This document shows positions 17,939 through 26,230 of a stretch of DNA of 32,901 nt, piece after piece. The notes under the pieces are model-generated. The model had not been told where the DNA came from. It was given only the letters and a program-made list of their open reading frames with translations, and searched no databases. Numbering within the stretch: the first letter of the stretch is position 1; the number at the start of each line of letters is the position of its first letter. A program made the position numbers and the translations under genes. Source of the DNA: Bacteroidales bacterium (GTDB lineage: Bacteria; Bacteroidota; Bacteroidia; Bacteroidales; Prolixibacteraceae); contig JAATGF010000170.1 of assembly GCA_015654795.1 (NCBI GenBank), positions 1 to 32,901 of the forward strand, read 5' to 3'.

Positions 17939-17982
17939 TTGAGTAACCTTTCTGTGTCATTTGTTACAGGAAGGTTACTCAA
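17939..17982. repeat. Second large hairpin, 17-bp stem
   Basis: TTGAGTAACCTTTCTGT pairs with ACAGGAAGGTTACTCAA around a 10-base loop; the one non-Watson-Crick pair would be a T/U-G wobble. It lies 45 bp after the previous hairpin. No T run follows, so it is not a classical terminator. The remaining bases up to 18157 hold no gene that I can support. Confidence 0.55.
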
Positions 17983-18157
17983 ATGCCGGAGTTGGTAATG
18001 GAAAAATATATTTATGGCTAAACGGAATGGTGGTAAAAAAACTTTTTTCAGAGGTTGAAATCCTAAAAAATGGCAATACAACATTATTCCATTTCTGGCA
18101 ATCAATATTAATGAACTTAAATAATTTTGCCTTATAATTAACTAATAATTAGTTTAC

Positions 18158-18733
18158 ATGGTCGGAAAAAGAGTTTTTCTGGCTTTGCCTCTCGAACCGG
18201 TTGAGCCAGCCGCCGAAAAAATGAAACAGTTGCAGAAACTGCTTAGCGGTTACCACATTAAATGGGTTCGGGCAGAGAATTTCCATCTGACGCTGTTTTT
18301 TTTCGGTGAAATATCCGCACAACAAATATCTGTGCTTGAGGAGCTTTTGCGCTCGTCGGTAAAAGATTCGCCCGCTGTAACGTTTTCGCTAACCGGGCCA
18401 GGAATTTTTAAGAAAGGAAACGAACCCCGGGTATTGTGGCTTGGTGTTAAAGCGACTGATCATCTATTTGAACTGAAAAAGGAAGTAGATAAAGTGGTGT
18501 CGGCTTTGGGTTCTTTTCCGAATGATAAAACCTTTCGCCCACATTTGACATTAGGGCGTTTCTTACCTCACCAGGAAATTCCGCCTGTTATCGACGGCGC
18601 CTTGAAAGATGCACAACTCATGGAGCCTGTCGAATATTATGCGTCGAAGCTGATCCTTTTTGAAAGTAAATTATTCCCGACAGGACCTCAATATTTCCCA
18701 CTTGAAGTTATTCCATTAATCCCAATCCTATAA
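18158..18733 (+). CDS. thpR: RNA 2',3'-cyclic phosphodiesterase (2H phosphoesterase)
   Basis: 191 residues, the usual size. Both HxTx signatures of the 2H superfamily are present: His43 in FHLTLFFFGE and His129 in FRPHLTLGRF. The typical start (RVFLALPLEP) and the segment KWVRAENFHLTL match ThpR/LigT. The enzyme opens 2',3'-cyclic phosphates on RNA ends in the cytoplasm. It stands alone, converging on the namA-like gene with 29 bp between stops. Confidence 0.9.
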   Translation: MVGKRVFLALPLEPVEPAAEKMKQLQKLLSGYHIKWVRAENFHLTLFFFGEISAQQISVLEELLRSSVKDSPAVTFSLTGPGIFKKGNEPRVLWLGVKATDHLFELKKEVDKVVSALGSFPNDKTFRPHLTLGRFLPHQEIPPVIDGALKDAQLMEPVEYYASKLILFESKLFPTGPQYFPLEVIPLIPIL

Positions 18734-18762
18734 TCCTTTAATTCTTCGAATCCTAATTCAGA

Positions 18763-19827
18763 TTACATTTTGGCCCTTACATACTGCACCGGCCACGTAA
18801 TATCTTCACCCAACTGAGTCGCGGCCTTTAATGCAAAATAGGGTTCGCGAAGCGATTGCCTTGCCAACAAAATAAGGTCCGCCGCTCCCTTTTTTAAGAT
18901 ATGTTCTGCCTGCTCCACCTCTGTTATCAATCCAACCGCACTTGTTAAGATGCCTGTCTCTTTTTTTATTCTTTCTGCAAAGGGCACTTGATAACCCGGT
19001 CCCAATGGAATTTTTGCATGAGGCACCAATCCGCCCGAAGAGCAATCGATTAAATCAACACCATCTGTTTTTAAGATTGATGAAAGTTTCACCGACTCAT
19101 CTATATTCCAGCCTCCTTCTACCCAATCAGTTGCAGATATTCGCACAAACAACGGAAGCTTTTGCGGCCATACGGACTGCACTTCTTTCACAATTTCCAA
19201 CAGCAACCGAATCCTGTTTTCAAAACTTCCGCCATAGTTATCGGTTCTGTGATTGCTTAAAGGAGAAAGGAACTGGTGCATTAAATAACCATGTGCAGCA
19301 TGCAGTTCAACCACTTTATAACCAGCCTGTAAAGACCTAATTGCTGCCATTTTAAAATCAGAAATTACTTTTCTGATGCCATCACCATCCAAAGCCTGCG
19401 GAGCATTGTCCTCCGGATTAAAAGCAATAGCAGATGGAGCAACTGTTTTCCAGCCACCCTCTTTTTCATTCAGTTGTTTACTTCCATTCCAGGGAATTGC
19501 ACAACTTGCTTTTCTCCCGGCATGAGCCAATTGAATGCCCGCCACAGCGCCTTGCTGGTGAATAAATTGAGTGATGTTTTGCAGCTTCTCAACATGCTCG
19601 TCCTTGAATATTCCTAAATCGGAAGGAGTAATCCGGCCTTCGGCTGAAACAGCAGTGGCTTCCTGGATGATCAACGCAGCCCCGCCCACTGCACGGCTAC
19701 CTAAATGAACTAAGTGCCAGTTGTTTGCAAATCCGTCCACGGCGGAATACTGACACATAGGCGAAATGACAATGCGGTTTTTGAAAGCAATATCTTTAAT
19801 AATGAGTGGAGAAAAGAGTTTTGACAT
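18763..19827 (-). CDS. namA: NADPH-dependent ene-reductase, YqjM/NamA-type old yellow enzyme
   Basis: 354 residues, FMN TIM barrel. Class III old-yellow-enzyme markers are present: Cys25 and Tyr27 in SPMCQYS (Cys26/Tyr28 in YqjM), the RITPSDLGI loop, LAHAGRKAS, the substrate-binding pair in VELHAAHGYLMHQFLSP, and SNHRTDNYGGSFENR. The C-terminus has GGLVPHAKIPLGPGYQVPFA and the FMN-phosphate loop. It reduces activated C=C bonds of enals, enones and nitro compounds with NADPH. It is monocistronic with its own promoter. Closely related xenobiotic reductases of the same class cannot be excluded. Confidence 0.9.
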   Translation of the reverse strand: MSKLFSPLIIKDIAFKNRIVISPMCQYSAVDGFANNWHLVHLGSRAVGGAALIIQEATAVSAEGRITPSDLGIFKDEHVEKLQNITQFIHQQGAVAGIQLAHAGRKASCAIPWNGSKQLNEKEGGWKTVAPSAIAFNPEDNAPQALDGDGIRKVISDFKMAAIRSLQAGYKVVELHAAHGYLMHQFLSPLSNHRTDNYGGSFENRIRLLLEIVKEVQSVWPQKLPLFVRISATDWVEGGWNIDESVKLSSILKTDGVDLIDCSSGGLVPHAKIPLGPGYQVPFAERIKKETGILTSAVGLITEVEQAEHILKKGAADLILLARQSLREPYFALKAATQLGEDITWPVQYVRAKM

Positions 19828-19866
19828 ATCTTAAATCCTTATTTTTAACGAATTAACTGATTTGTA

Positions 19867-19898
19867 CAAAAATAATCAATGTTTTTATCCGTAACAAA
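19867..19898 (-). promoter_or_regulatory. Promoter of the namA-like gene
   Basis: On the minus strand a -33 TTTG (19898-19895) and a -7 TATTTTTG (19874-19867) are 20 bp apart, a good Bacteroidota promoter, about 40 bp before the start codon. Confidence 0.65.
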
Positions 19899-19956
19899 AT
19901 CAGGCTTTGCGAATGAAGTTATTCATCACCACTTGCTCCAGTTTTTCGATCTTAAG

Positions 19957-20721
19957 TTATCGACTAGTACCGGAACTCCTCTGGTTGTTACGATTATTTT
20001 CCTCATTTTCAGAAGGATGCTTTGCAGTACCAACTTTGATTGGCTTTGGTAATTTTTTAGTTTTGAATATTGGAAAGCGGTAATAAAGGCCAATAGAAAA
20101 ATCGAACGGAACATCCGTTGAAGTTTTACCAAGACCGGGAATAATATAAGGCTTGATATTGGGATCGTTTGACACTGACACGGGAAACTTTGCCCTAAGC
20201 GCCCATCCAAGAAAGAAATTAGCAAAAAGTTCTCCCTTCATTCCAAAAACTAACTCTGCCCAATGTGCATTCATTGTCCGGCGAGGAACAGAAGAAGTAA
20301 GAGTTCCCCAATAATTTGAATAACCAATCCCATCCGTTTCCTGGTTGAAGAAAGAATATCCGTAACGCGCCCCGATAAATACGATATCGTGATCTTTCAT
20401 CGATTCGAATTTCACAATATTCATATCGACACCCAACCTGGCATAGGTGCCATTATTCTTATAATGGAAGCCATCACGCTTATCATCAAACCATTGCATT
20501 CCGAACTCGAATGTTGGGAAAAAATTGCCTTTGTAGGGAACATCCGCCTGGATCTCCCATCCATTACGCTTTGCCGTTTGCAAATACGGGGTAAGGAACC
20601 GCGACAGATCAATCCCAAAGCGAGGACCTTCATAACGCCAAACCTCGGCTTTCTTCTGCGAAAAACCCTGAAAGCTACTGATGAGCAGCAGAACTAAAGT
20701 AGATGCTAATATTTTGGTCAT
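19957..20721 (-). CDS. DUF6048 family outer-membrane beta-barrel protein
   Basis: 254 residues with a signal peptide (MTKILASTLVLLLISSFQGF, cleavage near SQK). The body alternates hydrophobic and polar residues with many Tyr/Phe/Trp, as in outer-membrane beta-barrels (FEFGMQWFDDKRDGFHYKNN, IVFIGARYGYSFFNQ, FDFSIGLYYRFPIF). It ends in a polar basic tail. It overlaps the preceding DUF6452 gene by 47 bp. The two form a pair that I recall as conserved in Bacteroidales. Function unknown. Confidence 0.75.
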   Translation of the reverse strand: MTKILASTLVLLLISSFQGFSQKKAEVWRYEGPRFGIDLSRFLTPYLQTAKRNGWEIQADVPYKGNFFPTFEFGMQWFDDKRDGFHYKNNGTYARLGVDMNIVKFESMKDHDIVFIGARYGYSFFNQETDGIGYSNYWGTLTSSVPRRTMNAHWAELVFGMKGELFANFFLGWALRAKFPVSVSNDPNIKPYIIPGLGKTSTDVPFDFSIGLYYRFPIFKTKKLPKPIKVGTAKHPSENEENNRNNQRSSGTSR

Positions 20722-21166
20722 TCGTATTTTTCTCTATTGATTGTGGATTAACCTTTGTGTCAGTGATTCTTACTGAATCGATACCTGCTGTGTGCCGCAA
20801 TCCTGAAATAACATAGTCAGGAGCAAATCCGCAATTTTCTGATATAAGGTGAATAATCATGGAATGTCTGATAAAAAGCGTGTCTTTTACACCATTGACT
20901 TCAACGACAAATCCCGTCGAATCAGCCGACAAGGAAAGTGGTAGCGGATACCTTTTTGTCAAGGTCGAATCCTGATCATTTACGAGTGTATCACCTAAAT
21001 CATTGCGATCAACTCCTTTAATTATCAGGGATTTAATTTGTTCAGAACCATTTATCGAAAAGGAAGTTACCATTAACGTATCAACCGAATCGTAGCAACG
21101 GTTTCCATCGCTGCACGATACCAATGATAAAATAAGAAGCGAAACTATGAACAGATAAAATCTCAT
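20675..21166 (-). CDS. DUF6452 family lipoprotein
   Basis: 163 residues. The lipobox is LVSC (Cys18), followed by SDGNRCYDSVDTLMVTSF. The rest is a small beta-rich domain with one more conserved cysteine (SENCGFAPDYVISGL). It is co-transcribed with the overlapping DUF6048 barrel gene, so the pair is probably an outer-membrane protein with its lipoprotein partner. No activity is known. A minus-strand -7 box (TATCTTTG at 21197-21190) lies just upstream of the start. Confidence 0.75.
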   Translation of the reverse strand: MRFYLFIVSLLILSLVSCSDGNRCYDSVDTLMVTSFSINGSEQIKSLIIKGVDRNDLGDTLVNDQDSTLTKRYPLPLSLSADSTGFVVEVNGVKDTLFIRHSMIIHLISENCGFAPDYVISGLRHTAGIDSVRITDTKVNPQSIEKNTNDQNISIYFSSAAHQ

Positions 21167-21189
21167 GAAAAGATTAATTTGTTAATTTA

Positions 21190-21197
21190 CAAAGATA
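21190..21197 (-). promoter_or_regulatory. -7 box for the DUF6452-DUF6048 operon
   Basis: TATCTTTG on the minus strand, 23 bp before the start codon. No clear -33 TTTG was found. Confidence 0.4.
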
Positions 21198-21285
21198 AAA
21201 AAAATGAAACGATTGTTTCCAGCTCGTGAATAAAGTTAGGTTGACTATTGTGAATTGAGTCTGATATTATTCGTTGAATAAAGTT

Positions 21286-21293
21286 TATTTTTG
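21286..21293 (+). promoter_or_regulatory. -7 box for the metallophosphoesterase gene
   Basis: TATTTTTG matches the TAnnTTTG box and lies 18 bp before the preferred ATG at 21312. The -33 box is not clear. Confidence 0.4.
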
Positions 21294-21311
21294 AATAAAA
21301 TATTCCCCATT

Positions 21312-22475
21312 ATGCGCGCCACTTCATTTTTCATCTTCTTCGGAACTGTTTTGCTGATCTATTTTTCCATTAATTTTCTTATTTATTCCAGGGGGTTACA
21401 AGCTTTTTCATTATCACCAATGTGGCGGAAAGGCTATATAACAGTATTTTGGCTAATAGTATCATGCTTTATTATTGGCGAAATTCTCGAGCATACGCAC
21501 TCCTCGCTGACCAGTGAGTGGATCTACCGGATCGGTGCCTTTTGGCTCGCCTTTATGCTCTATTTTGCGCTCACAATTCTTTTATTTGATGTTATTCGCC
21601 TGTTCAATTACTTTTTTCATTTTCTTCCGGAGATGACCCAAACAATAAAATTCAGAATCGGCTTATTTACAGTCGCTTTTGTTTCTTTAATCGTTCTGGC
21701 AGGTCATATTAATGCCTTAAATACACGCGTCAGGGAAATTTCGCTGAATATTCATAAAAAGATCAGGGGAAATCCGGAGATGAAAGTTTTGATGGCTTCA
21801 GACATCCATTTGGGAGCATTAATCGGGGAAAATCGCGAAAAAAGACTGGTCGACATCATCAATAATCAGAAACCAGATTTAGTACTGCTTTGCGGCGATC
21901 TGGTTGATGGCGATGTCGCATCAGCACTTCGCAAAAATCTGGGACGGCATATTCAGGAGATCAAAACTCCGATGGGCGTATACGCTATTCCCGGGAATCA
22001 TGAATATATTGGAGGGATACAAAAAACACTGCCATATCTGGAAAGCATCAATATCAACGTCTTACGTGACACAACTCTTGTCTTGCCAAATGGAGTTCAA
22101 TTGGTTGGACGCGATGACCGCGATAATCGCCGGACGGGAGATGCCGACGGACGAAAATCGCTTAAAGAACTCATGGTGGGTATTGATAAAAGCTTCCCCG
22201 TAATTGTGATGAACCATCAGCCGTTTAATCTGGATGAAGCGGTTACTGAAGGTGGTGTTGATCTGCACCTTTCGGGACATACGCATCATGGTCAACTCTG
22301 GCCTTTTAATTACATTACCAAAGCAGTTTACGAACTAAGTTGGGGGTCTCTCAAAAAAGGAGATACTAATTTCTACGTCTCTTCGGGATTTGGTTCGTGG
22401 GGACCGCCTGTAAGATTAGGTAATACTCCGGAGGTCGTTATTTTCAACCTTAAATTTGATGATCCTTCATTATAA
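21312..22475 (+). CDS. Membrane-anchored calcineurin-like metallophosphoesterase (YaeI type)
   Basis: 387 residues from the ATG at 21312. The frame opens at 21291, but those codons overlap the -7 box. Four hydrophobic segments (about 1-150) come first, then the catalytic domain with all metal-binding blocks: ASDIHLGALIG, LLCGDLVDGD, IPGNHEYIGG and LSGHTHHGQLWPFN. This layout matches YaeI/YkuE-type proteins, which in some species cut lipid-linked phosphoesters such as lipid A intermediates; the substrate here is unknown. The phosphoesterase domain should face the cytoplasm or periplasm depending on topology. A small iron-sulfur protein gene follows after 33 bp in the same direction. Confidence 0.85.
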   Translation: MRATSFFIFFGTVLLIYFSINFLIYSRGLQAFSLSPMWRKGYITVFWLIVSCFIIGEILEHTHSSLTSEWIYRIGAFWLAFMLYFALTILLFDVIRLFNYFFHFLPEMTQTIKFRIGLFTVAFVSLIVLAGHINALNTRVREISLNIHKKIRGNPEMKVLMASDIHLGALIGENREKRLVDIINNQKPDLVLLCGDLVDGDVASALRKNLGRHIQEIKTPMGVYAIPGNHEYIGGIQKTLPYLESININVLRDTTLVLPNGVQLVGRDDRDNRRTGDADGRKSLKELMVGIDKSFPVIVMNHQPFNLDEAVTEGGVDLHLSGHTHHGQLWPFNYITKAVYELSWGSLKKGDTNFYVSSGFGSWGPPVRLGNTPEVVIFNLKFDDPSL

Positions 22476-22508
22476 ACCTGTTACTGTTAAACTGATAATT
22501 AAGTTTTT

Positions 22509-22724
22509 ATGAATCAAAAACGATTGGTTTGCCTCTGTAAACATGTTTCGGCGCTGGAGATAAAAAAGAAATTACATGCCGGGGCCCTCACAACTTCTGA
22601 AATTCAGAAATTTACAGCAGCGGGTACTGGTTGCGGCCGTTGTGTCAGGGAGATTGATGCCATCGTTGAAAAATATATGAGAGAAACCAGAAAAGATCCG
22701 CAGTTCAGAATAATTTTCAAGTAA
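22509..22724 (+). CDS. BFD-like [2Fe-2S]-binding protein
   Basis: 71 residues. Four cysteines are arranged as in bacterioferritin-associated ferredoxin and the NirB/NifU middle domain: Cys8 and Cys10 (VCLC), and Cys42 and Cys45 (GTGCGRC). Such domains hold a 2Fe-2S cluster and act as small electron carriers, for example in iron release. The distance to the metallophosphoesterase gene is 33 bp, so co-transcription is possible, but there is no obvious functional link. Confidence 0.8.
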   Translation: MNQKRLVCLCKHVSALEIKKKLHAGALTTSEIQKFTAAGTGCGRCVREIDAIVEKYMRETRKDPQFRIIFK

Positions 22725-22742
22725 GAAGAGCAAATCATTTGT

Positions 22743-22750
22743 TATATTTG
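22743..22750 (+). promoter_or_regulatory. -7 box for the DUF1349 gene
   Basis: TATATTTG matches the Bacteroidota -7 box. It would give a leader of about 100 bases before the ATG at 22859. No good -33 box is seen. Confidence 0.35.
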
Positions 22751-22858
22751 TAAACCTAATCTTTATAAATAATCTATCCTTAAGTTCTGTCTAATTTATC
22801 CAAATTATTTACTTACACATAATCGATTGGCAATAAACATCCTAAATAACAACACATT

Positions 22859-23542
22859 ATGAACAAATTTATCTTTAAATCACTTCAGGCATTTCTTTTA
22901 CTTACTTTCTTTTGGGCAGTAGAATCGCAGGCTCAGCCGCTGAAAGCATTCAAATCACAGGATATTGGGAAACCAGCTATCAAGGGAGATGCACAAATTG
23001 TAACTGACGGAGTAGATATACAGGCCGGTGGCGAAGACATCTGGATGAATTCTGACCAATTTCACTTTGTATATCAACAAATTGAGGGTGATTTCGATTT
23101 CGTGGTGCGGCTCGAATCTTTGGAGCGCTCGCACTTATATACCAAGGCAGGATTAATGGCACGCGAGAGCCTCACCGCAGGATCGCGCAATGTGATGTTT
23201 CTTGCTTTCCCGGGTAATGACAAAAGAAACAATAACCGTGGAGGTTACGAATTTCAATATCGGCTTGAGAAGGGAAAGGAAAGCAAAGCCATCTATCCTT
23301 CACTTACCGATTCGGTTGCGCAGGCAGCCTTTCCTGTCAATTATCCCAATGTCTGGATGAGATTGAAAAGAACCGGCGCCAATTTTTCGGCATATACAAG
23401 TGCTGATGGCCTTAATTGGGTACAATATACAGAATTTGCGATGGAGCTGCCCAAAAAACTCTATTTAGGGATGGCTGCCACTGCTCATATCAAAGGAGCC
23501 ACAACGGTCGCAAAGTTCCGCAATTTACAGATGAAACAGTAA
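22859..23542 (+). CDS. Secreted DUF1349/concanavalin-like protein
   Basis: 227 residues with a signal peptide (cleavage near SQAQP). The mature part is a beta-sandwich of the DUF1349 type, related to LamG/concanavalin lectin folds: GGEDIWMNSDQFHFVYQQIE, GDFDFVVRLESLERSHLYTK, AGLMARESLTAGSRNVMFLA, then WMRLKRTGANFSAYTSADGL and GLAATAH-like end motifs (LGMAATAHIKG). Such domains bind or process carbohydrates in larger proteins; alone it may be a periplasmic or surface binding protein. Monocistronic. Confidence 0.8.
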   Translation: MNKFIFKSLQAFLLLTFFWAVESQAQPLKAFKSQDIGKPAIKGDAQIVTDGVDIQAGGEDIWMNSDQFHFVYQQIEGDFDFVVRLESLERSHLYTKAGLMARESLTAGSRNVMFLAFPGNDKRNNNRGGYEFQYRLEKGKESKAIYPSLTDSVAQAAFPVNYPNVWMRLKRTGANFSAYTSADGLNWVQYTEFAMELPKKLYLGMAATAHIKGATTVAKFRNLQMKQ

Positions 23543-23636
23543 ATAGCTGAATCTAAAGCTGATATTTATAAAGGCGTATTGGCAAAAGACGACATTTATT
23601 CCTATCACTTATATCTCAGTCAGGTGCTGATTTTCA

Positions 23637-24875
23637 CTACGCAACAATGTTATTAATAAGCTGCTTCCTCACTTCTTTATAATTATTCCAGTCGAATTGC
23701 CGGAGAAACCGCTCAGCAGCAATTGCCCCGCGTATAAAGAGATCGAGTTTTTCATCGTTTTTAATTCCGAAATTAAGCCAATCGTGGTCACCGATATCGA
23801 TCTTTTCGATAAGCCAACTGAAATCGGGATTTTTGAGCAGGAAGTCGTAATCGTGAAGATGGCGTGAGGAATTGAACATTGCACCAAATAGATTGGTCGG
23901 ATTTGTGATCTTATTGGCAATGTTACGATTATCGCCAAGACGTATTCCAAAAGTTGGCATTCGTGGAACAGAATTCGGTTTGTGAAAAACATCTATCGGA
24001 AAATTCGATAAAATACCACCATCAACAAAGAAGCATGCCGGAGGCAAATTGCCTGTAAAACCTACAGTATTTTCCCAGTTCTGTTGAGCCTCCGAACCTT
24101 GTGGAATATCGTTAATTTGTACAGGGCTGAAGAAGTAAGGAATCGACATGGAGGCCCTGACAAAAATTGCCGGATTCGCCTCATCAGGATTTGCCCAATA
24201 GAGGTTTGACATTTTCGGGAATTCGACCTTTGTTTCCGTAGTGAGATCAGCTGAAATAATAGCAAGTCTGGGCTGCAGCCCATCAAGTGTTTTGGGAATG
24301 TCCTTCCGAATAACCATATCAGGAGGCAGTTTTGCAAAATGTGCGTTGAGATCGGCCATCGTTTTTATTCCATTGTTATTCAGAAAACTGGAAAGCCAAT
24401 TCAGAAAATCGTCACCTGGATTAAGACCCAGATCGTCAAATATTTCATCTATAACCTGCCATCCTTTCCAGATCATTTTTACCCGTTTTGCCTTTTCAAC
24501 CAACGCTTTGATAAAGTCTTTTGAGTCATTATCGCCGTCAACAAAATCGTAAAGATCCTTATTTACAAGTACATCAATTATTTTTTCGGATTTAGGTTTT
24601 GAGATATCTCCCAAACCCGCCAGTAACATGGCGTTTATCGATCCTGCGGAAGTTCCGGCAAGGCTGAAAAAGCGAATTCCCATTTGTTCAAGCACATAAG
24701 TATAGCCTATCAATGCCACGCCCAGGACTCCCCCACCTTCCTGAACAAGCTCTACATATTGATTCCCGGAGCTATCAAGAAGGTCTGAAAATGGTTTTTG
24801 ATCTATTTTATCATTTTTCATCCTTTCTATCAATTGAGCGATTGCAGGATGATTTGTAAAATCAGTTGTTTCCAT
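23637..24875 (-). CDS. Patatin-like phospholipase
   Basis: 412 residues. The patatin catalytic dyad is visible: oxyanion-hole glycines in QEGGGVLGVALIGYTYVLEQ, nucleophile elbow AGTSAGS (Ser76), and the Asp of DGGILSNFPIDVF. There is no signal peptide, so it is cytoplasmic or secreted by another route. The N-terminal 40 residues carry no known motif. Patatins hydrolyse acyl esters of lipids; some in this phylum serve in defence or as effectors, but here no partner gene (cyclase, sensor) is adjacent, so a housekeeping lipase is the simplest reading. Confidence 0.85.
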   Translation of the reverse strand: METTDFTNHPAIAQLIERMKNDKIDQKPFSDLLDSSGNQYVELVQEGGGVLGVALIGYTYVLEQMGIRFFSLAGTSAGSINAMLLAGLGDISKPKSEKIIDVLVNKDLYDFVDGDNDSKDFIKALVEKAKRVKMIWKGWQVIDEIFDDLGLNPGDDFLNWLSSFLNNNGIKTMADLNAHFAKLPPDMVIRKDIPKTLDGLQPRLAIISADLTTETKVEFPKMSNLYWANPDEANPAIFVRASMSIPYFFSPVQINDIPQGSEAQQNWENTVGFTGNLPPACFFVDGGILSNFPIDVFHKPNSVPRMPTFGIRLGDNRNIANKITNPTNLFGAMFNSSRHLHDYDFLLKNPDFSWLIEKIDIGDHDWLNFGIKNDEKLDLFIRGAIAAERFLRQFDWNNYKEVRKQLINNIVA

Positions 24876-25567
24876 AACAGAATAGATTTAAATTAAAAAT
24901 ACGAAATATAAATCAATGAATAAAAGCTATATGAAGGATTAGTGTTAATGAAAAAATACTTTCAAAGATGAAGCACATAAGTAATGAGAATAAATAAATG
25001 TCGTCTTTTGCCAATGTAGAATTTGTGGGCTCTCAGCCCGGATGAGTTTACTCCATATTTTCCTCGTATTTGGTTCGTATCTGCTCTATGTTTGCTCTAT
25101 ACCTGCTCTATGTTTGGTTCTTGTTTGGTCCATATCGAGTCTGGTATTAGGTCCCATATCAGCATCGGATGACCTTTTAATGACGGCGAAGCCAATGACC
25201 TTTTCAATGACTATTTTAATGACACTCCCTCAGTCTCTCCTTCTCCCTATCGCCCTTGCGCCTTTTCTCCCCATCGCCCCATCATTCCATTTCCCTGCTC
25301 TATGTTTGGTCCATATCGAGTCTGGTATCAGGTCCCATATCAGCATCGGATGACCTTTTAATGACGGCGAAGCCAATGACCTTTTCAATGACTTTTTAAT
25401 GACCCTTAATACTCCCCATCTCCTTTTCGCCCCGTCTCCCTTTCGCCCTGACTTTCTCGCCCCATCGCCTTTTCGCCCCATCTTCCTTTCCCGCTTTTGT
25501 AAATACGACATATTTTTGACTTATACGAGGAATTTAATAATAGTGTTACTTTAAATCCGATTTAGGT
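24876..25567. other. Long intergenic region with a repeated block and C-rich runs
   Basis: About 690 bp between divergent patatin and rdgB genes. It contains the two-copy repeat listed separately, and pyrimidine-rich runs built of variations on CGCCCCATC and CCTTTTC (25230-25300 and 25410-25495). Frames are open here on both strands only because of the repetition; the translations look non-protein. The motif GTTTACTCCATA/CTGCTCTATGTTTGG also recurs in degenerate form at 25050-25130. Confidence 0.55.
25123..25393. repeat. Two-copy direct repeat, 90 bp units at a 181-bp offset
   Basis: 25123-25212 and 25304-25393 differ by one base in the aligned unit (TATTAGG versus TATCAGG), starting GTTTGGTCCATATCGAG and ending TTTTCAATGACT. 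Each unit itself holds small repeats (CCATATC twice, TGACCTTTT, AATGAC). Between the copies lies a C-rich spacer. There are no regular short spacers, so it is not CRISPR. Confidence 0.8.
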
Positions 25568-25575
25568 TAAATTTG
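25568..25575 (+). promoter_or_regulatory. -7 box for rdgB
   Basis: TAAATTTG, 21 bp before the ATG at 25597, fits the TAnnTTTG box. The -33 box is only partly conserved. Confidence 0.4.
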
Positions 25576-25596
25576 CAGCAAATCATTTTAATCAAG

Positions 25597-26175
25597 ATGC
25601 GGAAATTGGTATTTGCAACAAACAATGATCATAAACTGAGGGAACTGCAGGAAATTCTTTCGGCAGAATTCGAATTATTAAGTCTGAACGATATAGGTTG
25701 TACCGACGATATCCCTGAAACGGGGACTACGCTTGAAGTAAATGCCGCACAAAAGTCTTTCTATATTTGGGATAAATACGGGATTAACTGCTTTGCTGAC
25801 GACACAGGACTTGAAATAGAAGCTCTTGGTAATGAGCCTGGTGTCTATTCTGCACGTTATGCGGGAGAAGGAAGAAATGCTGAGGACAACATATTGAAGG
25901 TCCTGGAGAAAATGAAAAACGAAACAAACAGGAATGCACGTTTCAGATGCATTATTTCGTTGATTATTAATGGCGTGGAACACCAATTTGAGGGAGTTGT
26001 GGAAGGTACGATACTTGCCGAAAAGCATGGGGAAGCCGGCTTTGGGTATGATCCCATTTTTAGGCCTAATGGTTTTAGTCAATCTTTTGCCGAAATGTCA
26101 GCAAAAGATAAAAACCAGATTAGCCACAGGGGGCGGGCTGTAATGAAATTAGTTGACTATCTGAAAAATATATAA
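25597..26175 (+). CDS. rdgB: Non-canonical purine NTP diphosphatase (XTP/dITP diphosphatase, HAM1 family)
   Basis: 192 residues from the ATG at 25597, in line with the family. The N-terminus (KLVFATNNDHKLRELQEIL) is the substrate-binding start, DDTGLEIEALGNEPGVYSAR holds the metal-binding acidic residues, and the C-terminus has GFGYDPIF and the ISHRGRA purine-binding motif. The enzyme removes dITP/XTP from the nucleotide pool. It is followed by the porZ remnant and recO in the same direction. Confidence 0.93.
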   Translation: MRKLVFATNNDHKLRELQEILSAEFELLSLNDIGCTDDIPETGTTLEVNAAQKSFYIWDKYGINCFADDTGLEIEALGNEPGVYSARYAGEGRNAEDNILKVLEKMKNETNRNARFRCIISLIINGVEHQFEGVVEGTILAEKHGEAGFGYDPIFRPNGFSQSFAEMSAKDKNQISHRGRAVMKLVDYLKNI

Positions 26176-26230
26176 TTTTACATCGCCGGAATCAGCCAGT
26201 TTATCACTAACTTAAATTTCGATTCGTCTG

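Noticed and set aside
18942-19340. 132-codon plus-strand frame inside the namA-like gene
   Set aside because: Antisense shadow of a well-supported enzyme gene.
25042-25511. Repeats that might be CRISPR, and open frames on both strands (25042-25353 +, 25230-25511 -)
   Set aside because: Only two long units with a C-rich spacer, no regular short repeat-spacer pattern, no cas genes; the translations are low-complexity products of the repeats.
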